A stretch of 64,000 nt of DNA from Daphnia pulex (GCF_021134715.1 NC_060021.1:2046001-2110000); one strand, 5' to 3'; counted from the first letter of the stretch, positions 1 through 11,716 are shown. Made by a program: numbers and translations. The notes: a model not told the origin generated them from the sequence alone.

Positions 1-3000
1 TTGTTTCAATGTAGATGATGTCGATTTTGTTGGATTCTAGCTGGTCACGGATGAAGTGATATCGTATATCGATATGTTTCGTTCTTGCGTGAAATACCGG
101 ATTACGGACTAGTTGAATTGCGCTCTGATTGTCGCAGTGGATCTTAACTGGATTTGGATTGGCCAGGTCGATGTCTTGAAGTAGATGCCGGAGCCAGATC
201 GCTTCTCTAGATGTCTCGCTGGCAGCGACGTATTCAGCTTCAGTTGTTGATAGCGTTGTGCAGGTTTGGCGTCTACTACACCAGGCAACCGGGCCTCCGT
301 TATGAGTGAAAATGTAGCCAGTTGTTGAGCGACGGTGATCGAGATCACCTCCGTAGTCTGCGTCACTGAATCCATTGAGTGGTTGGCTGCTCCCGCTGAA
401 AAGGAGTCCGTGTTTGCGAGTACCTGAGATATAAGCCAAGATTCTCTTGACGGCCTCCCAGTGTGCTGGACCTGGATTTTCACAGTAGCGCGATACCTGC
501 CCGACAGCAAAGGCGATGTCTGGTCTGGATACGATGGTTAGGTACATCAGGCAGCCGACAGCCTCACGGTATGGAACTTTTCTCATCACAAACGTTCCGG
601 ATTCTGTTGTTGGTGACATGGACATTGTCAGACGGGAACTGGGGTCGGCTGGTGTAGCTTTTGGATTTGCTGAGTCCATATTGAACCGGTCAAGAATTTT
701 GGCAATGAATTTTGCTTGATTCACGTACAGTTGGCGTCTGGCACGGTCTCTTGTGATCTCCATTCCGACAAAACAGTCAGCGGGGAGTGCGCGCATTTCA
801 AAGTAAGTATTCAAGTGTTTGAGGACGTCTTTGATGACTTCTGCGCTGCTACTGCATACAAGGCCGTCGTCGACCCAAATTGCTATGAGCGTGAGTTCCT
901 CCTCTCGACGGCGGAAGTAAATGCAGGGGTCGGCAGTGCTTCGGGAAAGACCAAACAACAATAAAAATTCGTTGAACTTTTGATTCCATACCCGGGGTGC
1001 CTGTTTGAGTCCGTAAATACATTTCTTGAGTCTGCAAACTTCCTTTTCTCTTCCGGCCAGGACAAAACCTTCAGGTTGTTCAAGGTAGAGTTCTTCTTTG
1101 ACCACTCCGTACAGGAAAGCGGTCTTCACATCCAGCTGGATCATTTCCAGGTTGAGTGAGGCCACGATTGATAGAAGAATCCGCAGGGAGTCATGTTTGA
1201 CAACAGGAGCGTAGGTTTCGTCATAGTCTATACCTTGCTTTTGTGTATACCCCTTGGCAACTAGGCGGGCTTTGAAGCGTGTTGGGGTGTTGTTGTGGCC
1301 AGCTTTTTCTGTGAAGACCCATTTGCTCCTAATGACTTTTCGATCTGGTGGAAGTGGCACTACTTCCCAGGTGTCATTTTCAATAAGTGATTTGTACTCG
1401 TCAAGGATTGCTGGTTTCCAGGAATGGCGATTTTTAGACTGCATTGCTTCTTGATAGGTTCGTGGCTCAAAATTCTCTGATGTTTCGGCAGCTTTCATGC
1501 TGATCCACACCTTAGGTTTGCGAGTCCGTAACGGATATGGCCGATTTTCACATGTTGGCCTTTCTTCGATATTATTTTCGTTCGACTCGTTTCCATGGTT
1601 GCAGAGAGGTGGTCCAGTTTCTTCCTCGATTGTGTGCACGGGATCAATTGTCATGCTGATGGCTGGCAAGAGATCATTTTTCGTCGGTTCATCTTGAGCA
1701 GATGGCTTTAATGGATGAACAGGCAGAGTTGATGGATGAACAGGCAAAGTTGGTGGCTCAGCAGGTTCATGTCGCTCTTCAGCTCTGTGGTTTTCATCAA
1801 AAATGATATCACGAACTATCTGCACCTTTTGAGTTTCCGGAATGAGAACTCGGTAGCCTTTGGATGTTTCTGAGTATCCCAAAAATGTTACTTCACGTCC
1901 TTTTGGATCCAGTTTCCGCCTGATCGAGTCTGGAATGTGAATGAACGCTTTAGAACCAAAAATTCGGAGATGTGAGATATTTGGTTTACCTCCATTCCAT
2001 GTTTGGTATGGTGTGACTTTTCCGGTGCTGGATAGGGTTCGGTTCAGCGTGTAGACAGCATAGGCTACTGCTTCCGCCCATAGGCGTAGAGGTAGCTTCT
2101 TTGCGTGCAGTGAGCTCCGGGCTGCTTCGACCACTGTTCGATTGTCCCTCTCTGCGACTCCGTTCTGTTCCGGAGTGTACGGGATGCTTGTTTCGTGGCG
2201 AATTCCTTTAGAACGAAGCCAGTTGTTAAATTCTTCTCCTCTGTATTCTCCACCATTATCAGATCTTAAAGTTTTTACTGTCTTACCGGTCTCAGTTTCC
2301 AGTCGTGCAGCATATAGTTTGAAATGGGTGGCTACTTCAGATTTGTTTTTCAGGAAGTTCACAACTCGCCAACCGCTGCAGTCGTCTTTGAAGAGAACGT
2401 AAAAGCGAGCTCCACTCAGGGATGTTTCCTGCATTGGCCCACAAACATCTGAGTGAATTAGTTCTCCTACTTCTTTTGCTCTGATCCGCCCGGTGGGAAA
2501 TGGGAGGCGGTGCATCTTTCCATAGACACATCCTGTGCACACAGGGACTGTTTCGTCTTTTTCGGATTTGATGCTCAGTCCTTCGACCAGTTGTTGGGAT
2601 TCCATCCGTTGGATCGTTTTCACGTTCACATGGGCCATCCGCTGGTGCCAGACAGAGAGTGAGATAGGACATTTAGCTGCAAGAGCGACCTCTTCTTGGA
2701 CAGATTTGACTGTGAGGTTTAAAAGATAGAGTGTCTTTCCTTTCCTCTGACCAGTTATCTGTACGGTGCCGTTCTTGGAGAATAAAACTTTGTTGTTCAC
2801 AAAGTGGACTTCAGCTCCCATCTCAGTTGCGGCTCCAATGGAGATGAGGTTGATACCGAGCTTTGGCACGAAGAGAACATTTTTGAATGCTCCTGTACGG
2901 ATGACTCCATCGACTGCGGATGTGAAATATACATCTCCATACCCGTGAACGTTGACCAGTGCTTCGTTAATTCCTTTTACGGTCCAGGTACCGATTTCCA

Positions 3001-4305
3001 CCATGGTGAAGTTTGCTAGTTTTGATTTCTGGTCCGTCATGTGCTGGGTTGCGCCTGAATCGGCGAACCAGTCTGCATTGTTTGATGTTTCTGCGTCAGT
3101 TGAGGATGGAAAGCAGAAATCAATGTTGTCTCTGTTCACGGTTGCCGGATTGGCTGTTTCACGTTTTGATCTTTCATCTCGTTCCCGGTTTCGGCATTCC
3201 GAGGCGATGTGGCCCTGTCCTGATCGTCCAAGGTTGATACAGTAGGTGCATTCGACTTTAGGTTTCTTTTGAATTGGGGTTTGGCCTCCTCTTGAGCCAA
3301 ATCCTCCTCTTGAGCCTCTCTGTGTAGTTCCACGACTATGGTTGCCTCTGAAGGAACTCGTTTGTTGGGGTGTGCCGGCAGCAAAGAAAGCTGTGTCTTG
3401 TGGGTCGGCTTGTCCATCGTTGTACATAGCTGTCATGCTTTCTTCCTTCAGTATTCTTGCTGTTAGAAGTGCAACCGTTTTCTCTTCTTCCACGACATTG
3501 TCCCAAGCGGGGATGAAGCCTCTGTAGCTTGGTGGGAGAGTACAAATAATCTTGGTAATGAGTTGGGCTTCTGAGACTGGCTGGCCCATGTTGCTGAGCT
3601 GTTCAGCCAGGTTCTCAATGGCGGATATGTGACTCATTGCGTCGTGGCCTAGTAAGAGGAGAAAGAGGACCGAGTGGAATCAGTTTTATGTCCAGATACC
3701 ATAATGATTTATGTGGTTACCTGCTTGGAATTTGTAGTGATAAAACCGTTGCATAACTACATATTTGTTCTCAGCAGCGTTCTTAAGATGTTGGGAGGTC
3801 AATCTCACCCAAATTTCGTTTGCAGTTTTGCAACCAAGGAGAGTATTCTGTAAGTTGGGGTCGATGGTCGATAGGAGGATACGACGTGCCAGAACATCTT
3901 TCTTTTTCCAAGCCATGATTTCAGCGGGGTTCGTCAACTCAAGTACACCAGCTTCTGGATCGTTTTCATTTGGAATCATTCTATAATTCTGAGAGAGAAA
4001 GAAAGAATTCACGAGAGAAATGGTATAGGTTAGTTTAACCTGATACTGACAGTCTCTGTGGTGGAATCACTTGGGTGACGATAGGCATCACTTGGGTTTT
4101 TCCCATCACAATAAAAAACTTTGGTACATATTATGCGAGTTTTATATAAGTGTGTTACCTCATCTGGGATACGAGTGGTTCCATCAACTATGGACAGCAC
4201 TTCCTGTTCTTCCAGTGATACAAATAGACCGAGTTTCCAAAGTGGGAAGTTGGTTCCATTGAATTTAATGATGTGGCTTACATCCCTTGACCCAGAGCAG
4301 TTCAT
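1..4305 (-). CDS. gag-pol: Copia gag-pol polyprotein, three exons, 3' end outside window
   Basis: The polyprotein makes the capsid and the enzymes for reverse transcription and integration. The inferred exons are 4305-4159, 3988-3721 and 3648-1. Gag starts at an ATG at 4305 (MNCSGS) and includes the copia gag core (KFNGTNFPLWK, ANEIWVRL). A zinc knuckle of form C-x2-C-x9-H-x4-C lies near 3196-3255; the second spacer is longer than the usual four. The protease motif FADSGAT is near 3053-3065. Integrase has an HHCC region near 2530-2660, a first acidic residue in HSDVCGP near 2440 and SDNGGEY near 2245-2265. Reverse transcriptase has LDVKTAFLYG near 1110 and the catalytic box WVDDG near 868-882. 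RNase H includes DADYGGD (near 350) and EAEYVAASE (near 225). All pol motifs share one frame. The frame runs off the window before a stop. Confidence 0.9.
3649..3720 (-). other. Spliceosomal intron 2 in copia gag (72 bp)
   Basis: The minus strand reads CAG|GTAACC at 3720 and CTCTTACTAG at 3649, preceded by a pyrimidine tract. The unspliced frame has two stops within this 72-base segment. Splicing joins KFQA to GHDAMSHIS, which is the expected continuous gag sequence. Confidence 0.8.
3989..4158 (-). other. Spliceosomal intron 1 in copia gag (170 bp)
   Basis: The minus strand reads GAG|GTAACA at 4158 and ends with a long pyrimidine run TTTCTTTCTCTCTCAG at 3989. Exon 1 and exon 2 lie in different frames. 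Removing 170 bases (2 modulo 3) joins IPDE to NYRMIPNEN and restores the frame. Without splicing the first gag ORF stops after about 90 codons. Confidence 0.75.
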
Positions 4306-4338
4306 TTCTGTTTTACAGTATGGCGGTTTCGTTAGAAC

Positions 4339-4352
4339 CTGGGCCCATAACC
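4339..4352 (-). other. Copia primer-binding site (internal initiator tRNA-Met type)
   Basis: The minus strand reads GGTTATGGGCCCAG, complementary to the anticodon stem-loop of initiator tRNA-Met (CUGGGCCCAUAACC). Drosophila copia and related elements use this internal priming site instead of the tRNA 3' end. It lies directly after a sequence ending in ACA, as expected for the end of the 5' LTR. Confidence 0.8.
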
Positions 4353-4478
4353 TGTTAATGTAAAATGACTGTCAAATTGTGGTCAGAAATAAATGCATTG
4401 TATTTAACACATGCATGGAAGGACAAGTTACCTTTTATCAAGTGTGTGGAATAATGCACTAATTTAGTTAACGTAACA
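4353..4478 (-). repeat. Candidate 5' LTR of the copia element
   Basis: The inner boundary is set by the primer-binding site. On the minus strand the segment would start TGTTACG at 4478 and end ATTAACA at 4353, giving TGTTA...TAACA ends and a length of 126 bp, short but within the copia range. A TATA-like TTGATAAAAGG lies inside it. The outer boundary is inferred from the inverted termini only and cannot be confirmed without the other LTR. Confidence 0.45.
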
Positions 4479-7400
4479 GAGATAGTCTTCTCTTGAACAA
4501 GTCAGGAAAGTAAGAGAGACTTGGAACTTGAAACGAGGCTTTCAGCTGACAGACAAGGGGATTAGGGTTAAACAGCAACCTTTTAGGAATCGCGCCTTCG
4601 CTGGGGTTCGGCAACTTAGTTGGCAGCGGTGATTTCTGAGGCACGACTTAGGTTTGAACTTCAACATAAAGAGATCAAGCGCAATTTTTTTCCGTACAAA
4701 ACAGTAGTACAGTATAGTACAGTATAGTAGTACAGTTTATATTGTAATTTTGAATGTAAGATCACTTCATTGTGAAGCCCCATTTCTTCAGTTTAATACT
4801 TTTTGACAAATAATAAAAATCTTTGGCAAATTTAAAAATGTAGATTGTGTATTTGAGGAAAAAATTAAATTGATGAAATGAAATTGATGAAATGAAATTT
4901 TAAAAAATTTAAAACGAAATTAGAACAAAAATACGCACATTGATGAAATTTAGAATTTTCTGTATTTTCGATTACTTGGGCTTTGGAAAAAACCATTTTT
5001 AAAATGAAAATCTTGTTGATAATAATTGAAAAACTCCATGAAAAATCTGTAATGGTGTCTAAGCAATGATGTTTAAAATTGAATAGGGTATGGAGCAAGT
5101 AAAACTATGGAAGAAAAATAACCTTAAGATTGGTTGAAAACTGCTTGCTGCTTTAGGATATTGTCCGATGACATATTCAAACCTCTTCGGTTATTATATT
5201 ATAGTGTCAGAGCTGATATGAATGTTCATCATCTCCAATTGCACCGAACTGATAGAGTAAACCTAATCTTTATTTCTGAATACCTGTCGCTCGTTTTTTT
5301 ACACATACGAAAATGAAGAGGAAATTTGCGAGACGAAAAGAAATGGAGGTAGAGAGATTTAAGTTGAAGAGAGAGAAAATATGAATGTACTAAAGTGATA
5401 TCCATATCAAGAATTACTTGACTTTTTTTCTGAAATTGAAAACATGTAGTCTCTCCATTGGCTTGTATGTGTGCCAGAGTAAATCAAAAGCACAAAATTT
5501 TATTCAGAGACAGAGTCATCCCATCTATCCTTCAAATATTTGTGCAACCTTATACTTCAAAATGAAAATCCCTTTTTGAAATGGGCCCAATCCAGAATTA
5601 AATTTCCATGTTATCACTGATTCCACAATTTAAAAAAATCTTATTTTCAAACGTATTTTAAGCTACGTGTACTAACAATTATTATTACAAACACTTCGGG
5701 TAATTAGTGTAATTCGAAGCAATCCTACCGTATGACAAAAAACCTGTAGACATACAGAATCCCTACGTGAAAATTTACCACCGTACAGAAACTCTTCGGA
5801 TAACTATTGACGTTCCGTAGAAAATTCGTGGCAACAGACCTAACTTTTCAGAAAAGGACGATGAATTAATTCTATCTGTTTTAATCCCCAAATTCAAAAA
5901 CACTTCTAACACCAAATCCTAGCGACTTTGCTAGGATTCCTAGAGAAGTTCATCACCTAACTGGTTGGAAAAGCAACCTTCTCTTCTTAAATGTTAAAGA
6001 GTTTTTAAGTAGTTCCCGTAATTTAGAACATTTTTTGTGTCTCATTTATTAAACTTAAAAGTTTAATAAAACAATGAGCAAATAGCATGTTAATACACTG
6101 TCACGTCCCAATTTAACTCATTCCATTCAAAAATGTTAACTTCCTAGTCGAAAATGGACTGCTTCGTCAAGAGCATGACGTAAAAATTATCGGATTCCCA
6201 TGTGATAAACCAGCCCGTTCCTCCATTGCGAAGTCATAGATGACATAGACAGCACTTTTGCTGTCTTGGACTGACGAAGAAGCTCCTTCATCACTGGCAA
6301 AATCAGAAACAGTGTGTCATTTAATCAGCTATGACGTCGTAGGAGTTATTATCTAGGGAAGAGACAAGAACTTTGCTATCCGTCGGTCACTTTATTCCAA
6401 GTCATGACTTATGTAAAAAAGTGATGTATACGTTGACTTTAACTGAAAATAACTTTTACGTTGACGTTTGACGTACCAAAAAATTTTGCGTCTTCAAAAA
6501 AGTCAAAAGTAAATATAACACTGTCATTCCAACTAGCGCTCCGCTAGAGCGTCTTTTAAGCTAAACAGCACTAATTTTGACAATAAGAAGAAATACATTT
6601 TTTGTTGGAAATGTTAATATTCTAAAAATTGCTCAAAACTTGTAAAACAACTTAAAATTGGCTTTCAATAAATGAATTCTTTTGTGACAGTCATGACATT
6701 AACTTATACATTTTTGACATGTATGTGACTTTTTTTACTTTTGACGTTAGCTTTAAGATTGACATATGGCGTGCAAATTTTTTCTACGCTACTAAAAACT
6801 CCGTGACGTTCCGAACACTTATGGACATTTTATAACGTTTAGCTTGCATTGTTTAATCCCTCTATCTATGTTCATGTTCTTCGATTTGGCCCATTAGACC
6901 ATTTCAGTTGCTTCCCCCCTAATAATTCCTTGTATGGTTTGAAAAAATTAATCAGGTTTTTCTCAAATCCCTTAGCTCAACTTGTGAAGCGTTTAAGCGA
7001 TTAATCTTGTCGCCTTAAATTCATCTCTTATTTTTTCCGTGCTTCAATCGCATCCCGCCTTCACGAAAGTGGCCCTTTGTTGGAAGGACCGGATGACTCT
7101 TTACAGTTTTTCAGACTCTAATCTACAACAATTAGAGAATAACAATCTGCCCTCCTAATAATGATGTCCTATTGGAACTTGACGACAAATCAACTGATGC
7201 AGATAAAATTATTCGTGGTGGTGAAGGATCTATTTTAATCATTTGATATTTTTGAAACAAGAAATTTCTTTTTTACGGCACCTTGTGATTCTAATTCAAT
7301 TTTATCTATCAAATATCTCGATTTTCTATTTTCTACCTTACAACTACGGTCAGTGGTATTTATACTGTACAAAGTGTTTCTTGTACCAAAATTTTTAAAT

Positions 7401-8534
7401 TTGAAGAGGCTTAAAAGAAGGAGTTGAGCGTTGTGTTGCTTTTGTACTTCTTGTGGCCAACAACATTAAAGAACTTCAATAAATAATCAATTCATAGAAG
7501 AAAAGTTGTTGTTTGTGCTTCAATGAATTAATCAGATTTATTAAAAGTGGGAAATTTCAAAATAATTGCAAAATTTGTATGTTTGTAATTTGGGCGTGAT
7601 TTTTGAGTGGTAAGCAAATTAATTTTGGAAGTGAACTGTGAGTAATATGTTCACTCACTAAACTAGGATAAAAATGTGCAGGAAGATTTTTGACGTGTTC
7701 ATGTTTTGTTCATAACTCTTTTTTGGTGGGCTGCTGCCCTCGCCCAACAGCCCAACTTTCAGGCAGTACTCGTGGATCTCATTAACTTTCAATTTAGTTT
7801 TTTATGGCCTAAAACAAATGTGATTTCCTTAATTGATTGAATACATCAAAAAATAAACTGTAGTATGAAGATTTGGTGGCATATAACAAGCAAGATAAAG
7901 CCATCGAGATATTTTTACCACCGACTTTAATTAAACCATGAACAGATTTTTTTCAATTATTTCGCCGTTTAAAAATATTTTTAAAGTTCAAATGGCACTC
8001 AAAGTAAAAGGTTGCCATTCGAATCGGCAGATGTCGCCCTTCTATAAAATGGACGATAAGACCCGCTCTAGTTATCAGAACTTCTTAGTTCTTTATTAGC
8101 GAATAAGCGAAGGATGGAATCAATGCATGCCAATTTTATATATTTCTTGAAATAAGCTTATTATTTTCCTAAAAAATCATAGATTTTATGTGGTGGATTT
8201 TCGAATTTCAATATGTTATATTTGCCCTATCAATGCTGCATTCCACTCATTTACTATTATTTTACGAAATTGTACGAATAATAGTTTATCAATGAACGCC
8301 AAAGATGTACACGAAAATTTAGTGAGGCACGGAAATTACACGAAATAAAGCAAAAGGAAAATTCAGCCGTTCTCTTTGCTTTTCAATCGTGATTGCAGAT
8401 CCTCATACTTTTTTTCTTTTACACAACTTTTATCAGTTATTATAAGTTTTGGTTCATTTATTTTTGAATAATTGCTTGTTTCTTAATTAAGTGCTTCTAT
8501 TGTCCCTCTCATATTTAGGTGTTTAACATCTGGT
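4479..8534. other. AT-rich DNA without a recognisable gene
   Basis: All six frames are short and I recognise no conserved protein. The stretch holds an interspersed GTACAGTATA-type short repeat at about 4708-4738. Between 6090 and 6880 TGACGT and TGACGTC-like motifs recur (for example at 6174, 6331, 6457, 6464, 6742 and 6803) with a self-complementary GTCATGAC. I see no tRNA, long terminal repeat or TIR pair here. Confidence 0.5.
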
Positions 8535-9295
8535 TTCAATCAAAGTTCTTACTTAATCAAGAATAATTATGTTAAGATGTCAGGGAACAAGAATGGACAT
8601 TTGGTTCTTGTTGATTTATATTCTTGGATATATTATCACAAAAATGGTTACAGGTATTTTATCAAATGAGGGACACATAGTGTATAGACATTTCAGATAA
8701 TGTTTTTTAACGAAATGTCGATATGTAATATTTAAACAATTTAGATATTATTCCTTCGTGGCATCTGGTGGTGAGCGGTGCTGTGGCGCTGGTTCTGTAG
8801 AAGAGGAAGATGCGACTTTCGTTCCTACCGGAACACCACACCTACATAACAATCAAAAGGCCAAAATTCATCAAATGATACTTTTTCAGGCAATGATTGC
8901 TGAATGAACCTTTGCATACAAAAGGAAATTTATGATGAAGAAGTAGAAAGGTATCCGATACAGCAGAAGAATCTATTTTTTCTTAATTTCGTCATGAAAT
9001 GTTATTATTTTCTAGAATAAATATTAGAGATGTTCGATATTTGAAAATTCGTTTATCCCTAGCCAACAGCTCATTCGCCGATATCGTCAACCCCCCTTTC
9101 AGTGGCAGACGTGGGGTACTTATTTATCGGATTTCCTCTATACAGGTTATTTATATAGTCTTTCCTTTATTTTCAAGAAAATTCTTTTTTATTCAGGCAT
9201 TAGTTGTCAGGAAACACGTTGTTTTTACGAGGCACAATATCAGCTAAAAAATAAAAGTGCTCTAATATCAGCCCGTTGTTACCTTCTTTGAGGAC
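8535..9295. repeat. 761-bp direct tandem duplication, copy 1
   Basis: The segment starts TTCAATCAAAG and is repeated immediately at 9296. I found one difference between copies (G at 8725, C at 9486). It contains an open frame at 8999-9247 without recognisable similarity, present identically in copy 2. Retained duplication of this quality is either very young or an assembly artefact. Confidence 0.93.
8748..8841 (-). other. Possible terminal coding exon inside the duplicated unit
   Basis: On the minus strand an acceptor-like TTATGTAG at about 8842 is followed by a frame reading CGVPVGTKVASSSSTEPAPQ and ending at TAA (8748-8750). The same exon-like sequence occurs at 9509-9602. It is short, low in complexity and matches no family I know. 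The opposite strand is open over the same stretch, so the call is weak. Confidence 0.2.
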
Positions 9296-10056
9296 TTCAA
9301 TCAAAGTTCTTACTTAATCAAGAATAATTATGTTAAGATGTCAGGGAACAAGAATGGACATTTGGTTCTTGTTGATTTATATTCTTGGATATATTATCAC
9401 AAAAATGGTTACAGGTATTTTATCAAATGAGGGACACATAGTGTATAGACATTTCAGATAATGTTTTTTAACGAAATGTCGATATCTAATATTTAAACAA
9501 TTTAGATATTATTCCTTCGTGGCATCTGGTGGTGAGCGGTGCTGTGGCGCTGGTTCTGTAGAAGAGGAAGATGCGACTTTCGTTCCTACCGGAACACCAC
9601 ACCTACATAACAATCAAAAGGCCAAAATTCATCAAATGATACTTTTTCAGGCAATGATTGCTGAATGAACCTTTGCATACAAAAGGAAATTTATGATGAA
9701 GAAGTAGAAAGGTATCCGATACAGCAGAAGAATCTATTTTTTCTTAATTTCGTCATGAAATGTTATTATTTTCTAGAATAAATATTAGAGATGTTCGATA
9801 TTTGAAAATTCGTTTATCCCTAGCCAACAGCTCATTCGCCGATATCGTCAACCCCCCTTTCAGTGGCAGACGTGGGGTACTTATTTATCGGATTTCCTCT
9901 ATACAGGTTATTTATATAGTCTTTCCTTTATTTTCAAGAAAATTCTTTTTTATTCAGGCATTAGTTGTCAGGAAACACGTTGTTTTTACGAGGCACAATA
10001 TCAGCTAAAAAATAAAAGTGCTCTAATATCAGCCCGTTGTTACCTTCTTTGAGGAC
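9296..10056. repeat. 761-bp direct tandem duplication, copy 2
   Basis: This copy follows copy 1 without spacer. The junction is GAGGACTT|CAATCAAAG inside the pair and GAGGACTT|TGCATTG at the right end. The left flank (GGTTTCAATC) and the junction share only a few bases, so the event looks like slippage or end joining at microhomology and not recombination between longer repeats. Confidence 0.93.
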
Positions 10057-10208
10057 TTTGCATTGATGCGCCACCTTTCAAATAACTACAGATTTATTTG
10101 ATCAACTCATGGCCTTTCACGTTATTGCTTTTGACAGCGTATTACTCTTATTGCTTATAACTCATTAAACTTTCAATAATATAATAATTTATTACTTTTG
10201 ACTCCTAG

Positions 10209-10391
10209 TGTTTCCCTGTTGGATTTGCTCTAATAACTGCGAAGACCACCGTCTTTTATGAAAAAGTCCATGAGCAAAGAGTCCCCCTTGAGCCAGAACT
10301 TATGATTTCAGACTATAAGGTAGACATTCTGAATGCCGTTGCCGAGAAGTTGCCCACTCTTTTGGCAAGTGCAATTTTCGAAAAATTTTAA
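10209..10391 (+). pseudogene. MULE-type transposase fragment
   Basis: A 60-codon frame between two stops reads PVGFALITAKTTVFYEKV and then ISDYKVDILNAVAEKLPT. This resembles the core of Mutator-like (MULE) transposases, where a block of the form PxxFALMxxKT precedes an acidic DFE-type block followed by a long helix. Here the acidic triad is SDYK. No start, zinc-binding region or remaining catalytic residues are nearby, so this is a remnant. Family assignment is by motif resemblance only. Confidence 0.45.
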
Positions 10392-10960
10392 ATTTAAGAA
10401 ATAAATGTTTCCGACATTTCCGGTGTTTTCTCATTTTTCTCTAATTTTTCTTATTTTTCCCGTTTTTCTTATTTTTCTCGTTTTATCTTACTTTTCTTGT
10501 CTCCCGGTTTTATTGTTTTGTTTTGTTGGTGTATCTTAAGATTTAAACAATATCAACGAATCAAATTATTGGTTTTATTTCACTTTTGACCAAAAAGGAG
10601 TAACATCACACACAAAATTATTGTCTGGATATGAAATCATTTGACAGGACGGGATGGTTGGCGGAGATAAACTGCAAATATAAGTTTTACAGGAATGAAA
10701 TCCATGAACAATAACTCCCAATTTTTTTTTCCAATCGTAGAAATTTTACTTGATAATTCAAATGTATCATAGGCTACTTGTCCCTCAAATGTGTACCGTG
10801 TGCAGTTCACTTATATTTCTTCATTTTTTTCTCACTTGAGCTTTGCCATTCGTTAATTGACCTTTTTTGCAATACGTAAATGAATGAAACTGACGAACCT
10901 TTTTTATCCCTTCTAGGGATAAATATTCCCGTTTGGGACAAGGAAGAGTTTTAAAGAGAT

Positions 10961-11703
10961 GTATGGCATTTTGAACCCTACCATTTCGGCCCCGTACCAT
11001 TTCGGCTCAGTCTTAAATCGACTTACCAATTCGGCCCCGCTATATACCTTTTCGGCCCTATTTTCATTAATATTTTTGAAATTTTTAAATAATTTATTGT
11101 GTTGAAAAGTTAAATAAAAGTAAGGAGAAATAGATTAAAAATTATTTAGTTGTTTTTATTTTCAATATTTGGGAGGGAGCTGTAATTCTGATTTCAGTTG
11201 TCATTCAAAGTCTTAATAATGCAAAAAGATGGTACAGCAACGCTACTTGGTATTACGCCATCACCTTGGTATCAAGTAATCAAGTTTATTCTATCATTGC
11301 ATTCATTTGACATGACAATTTAGATACCCAAGTCCCCCTTGTTTTTGTTCTTATGGCACGCTAAAGGGCTTGCGATCCTTGCGATTATCGAGTTGTTTTC
11401 ACACGCATTTTGGATTTACTGATGGTCGAACTAGGGCAACAATTTCCTGCGGTTCCTGTGGTGATGACGAGCCCCAACAAGCACAATCGATTGAGTCACC
11501 ATAATAATAATATGATGTCCATATAATAATATAGAATGCAAAATAAACAATACAAACTTCTTTCTTTCTTTAAACTTCTTTTATTTTAATAAAGCTGCCA
11601 TTTCGGACCCAGTTTTTGTCATTTTCGGCCCCGGGCTGAAATGGTTAAAAAAGGCCGAAAAGGTATGGGGCCGAAATGGTAGGGTCCGAAACGTCGGAAT
11701 GCC
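10961..11703. mobile_element. Non-autonomous DNA element with terminal inverted repeats
   Basis: The ends are inverted copies of ACCCTACCATTTCGGCCCC followed by a second TACC(A/T)TTTCGGC block, beginning with GGCATT at the outside. The sequence GTTTTAAAGAGAT occurs at 10948-10960 and again at 11704-11716, directly outside the right end and four bases outside the left end, as a target-site duplication would. The TTTCGGCCC motif recurs in subterminal arrays at both ends. The interior is AT-rich with no transposase frame, so the element would need enzymes from elsewhere. The superfamily is unclear. Confidence 0.7.
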
Positions 11704-11716
11704 GTTTTAAAGAGAT

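Larger units (their letters stand above)
1..4478 (-). mobile_element. Ty1/copia LTR retrotransposon, right-hand portion
   Basis: Reading the minus strand from high to low coordinates there is a candidate 5' LTR, a primer-binding site, gag, zinc knuckle, aspartic protease, integrase, reverse transcriptase and RNase H. That order (integrase before reverse transcriptase) is diagnostic of the copia superfamily. The left window edge cuts the element inside or just after RNase H, so the 3' LTR is not visible and LTR identity cannot be used to date it. I checked the reading frame at many motifs from 3650 down to position 1: all fall in one frame and I saw no stop, so this copy may be recent and still active. 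It lies about 4 kb from the tandem duplication at 8535. Confidence 0.93.

Noticed and set aside
109..510. 133-codon minus-strand frame in the copia RNase H region
   Set aside because: It is out of frame with the conserved RNase H motifs, which read in the frame shared by all pol domains.
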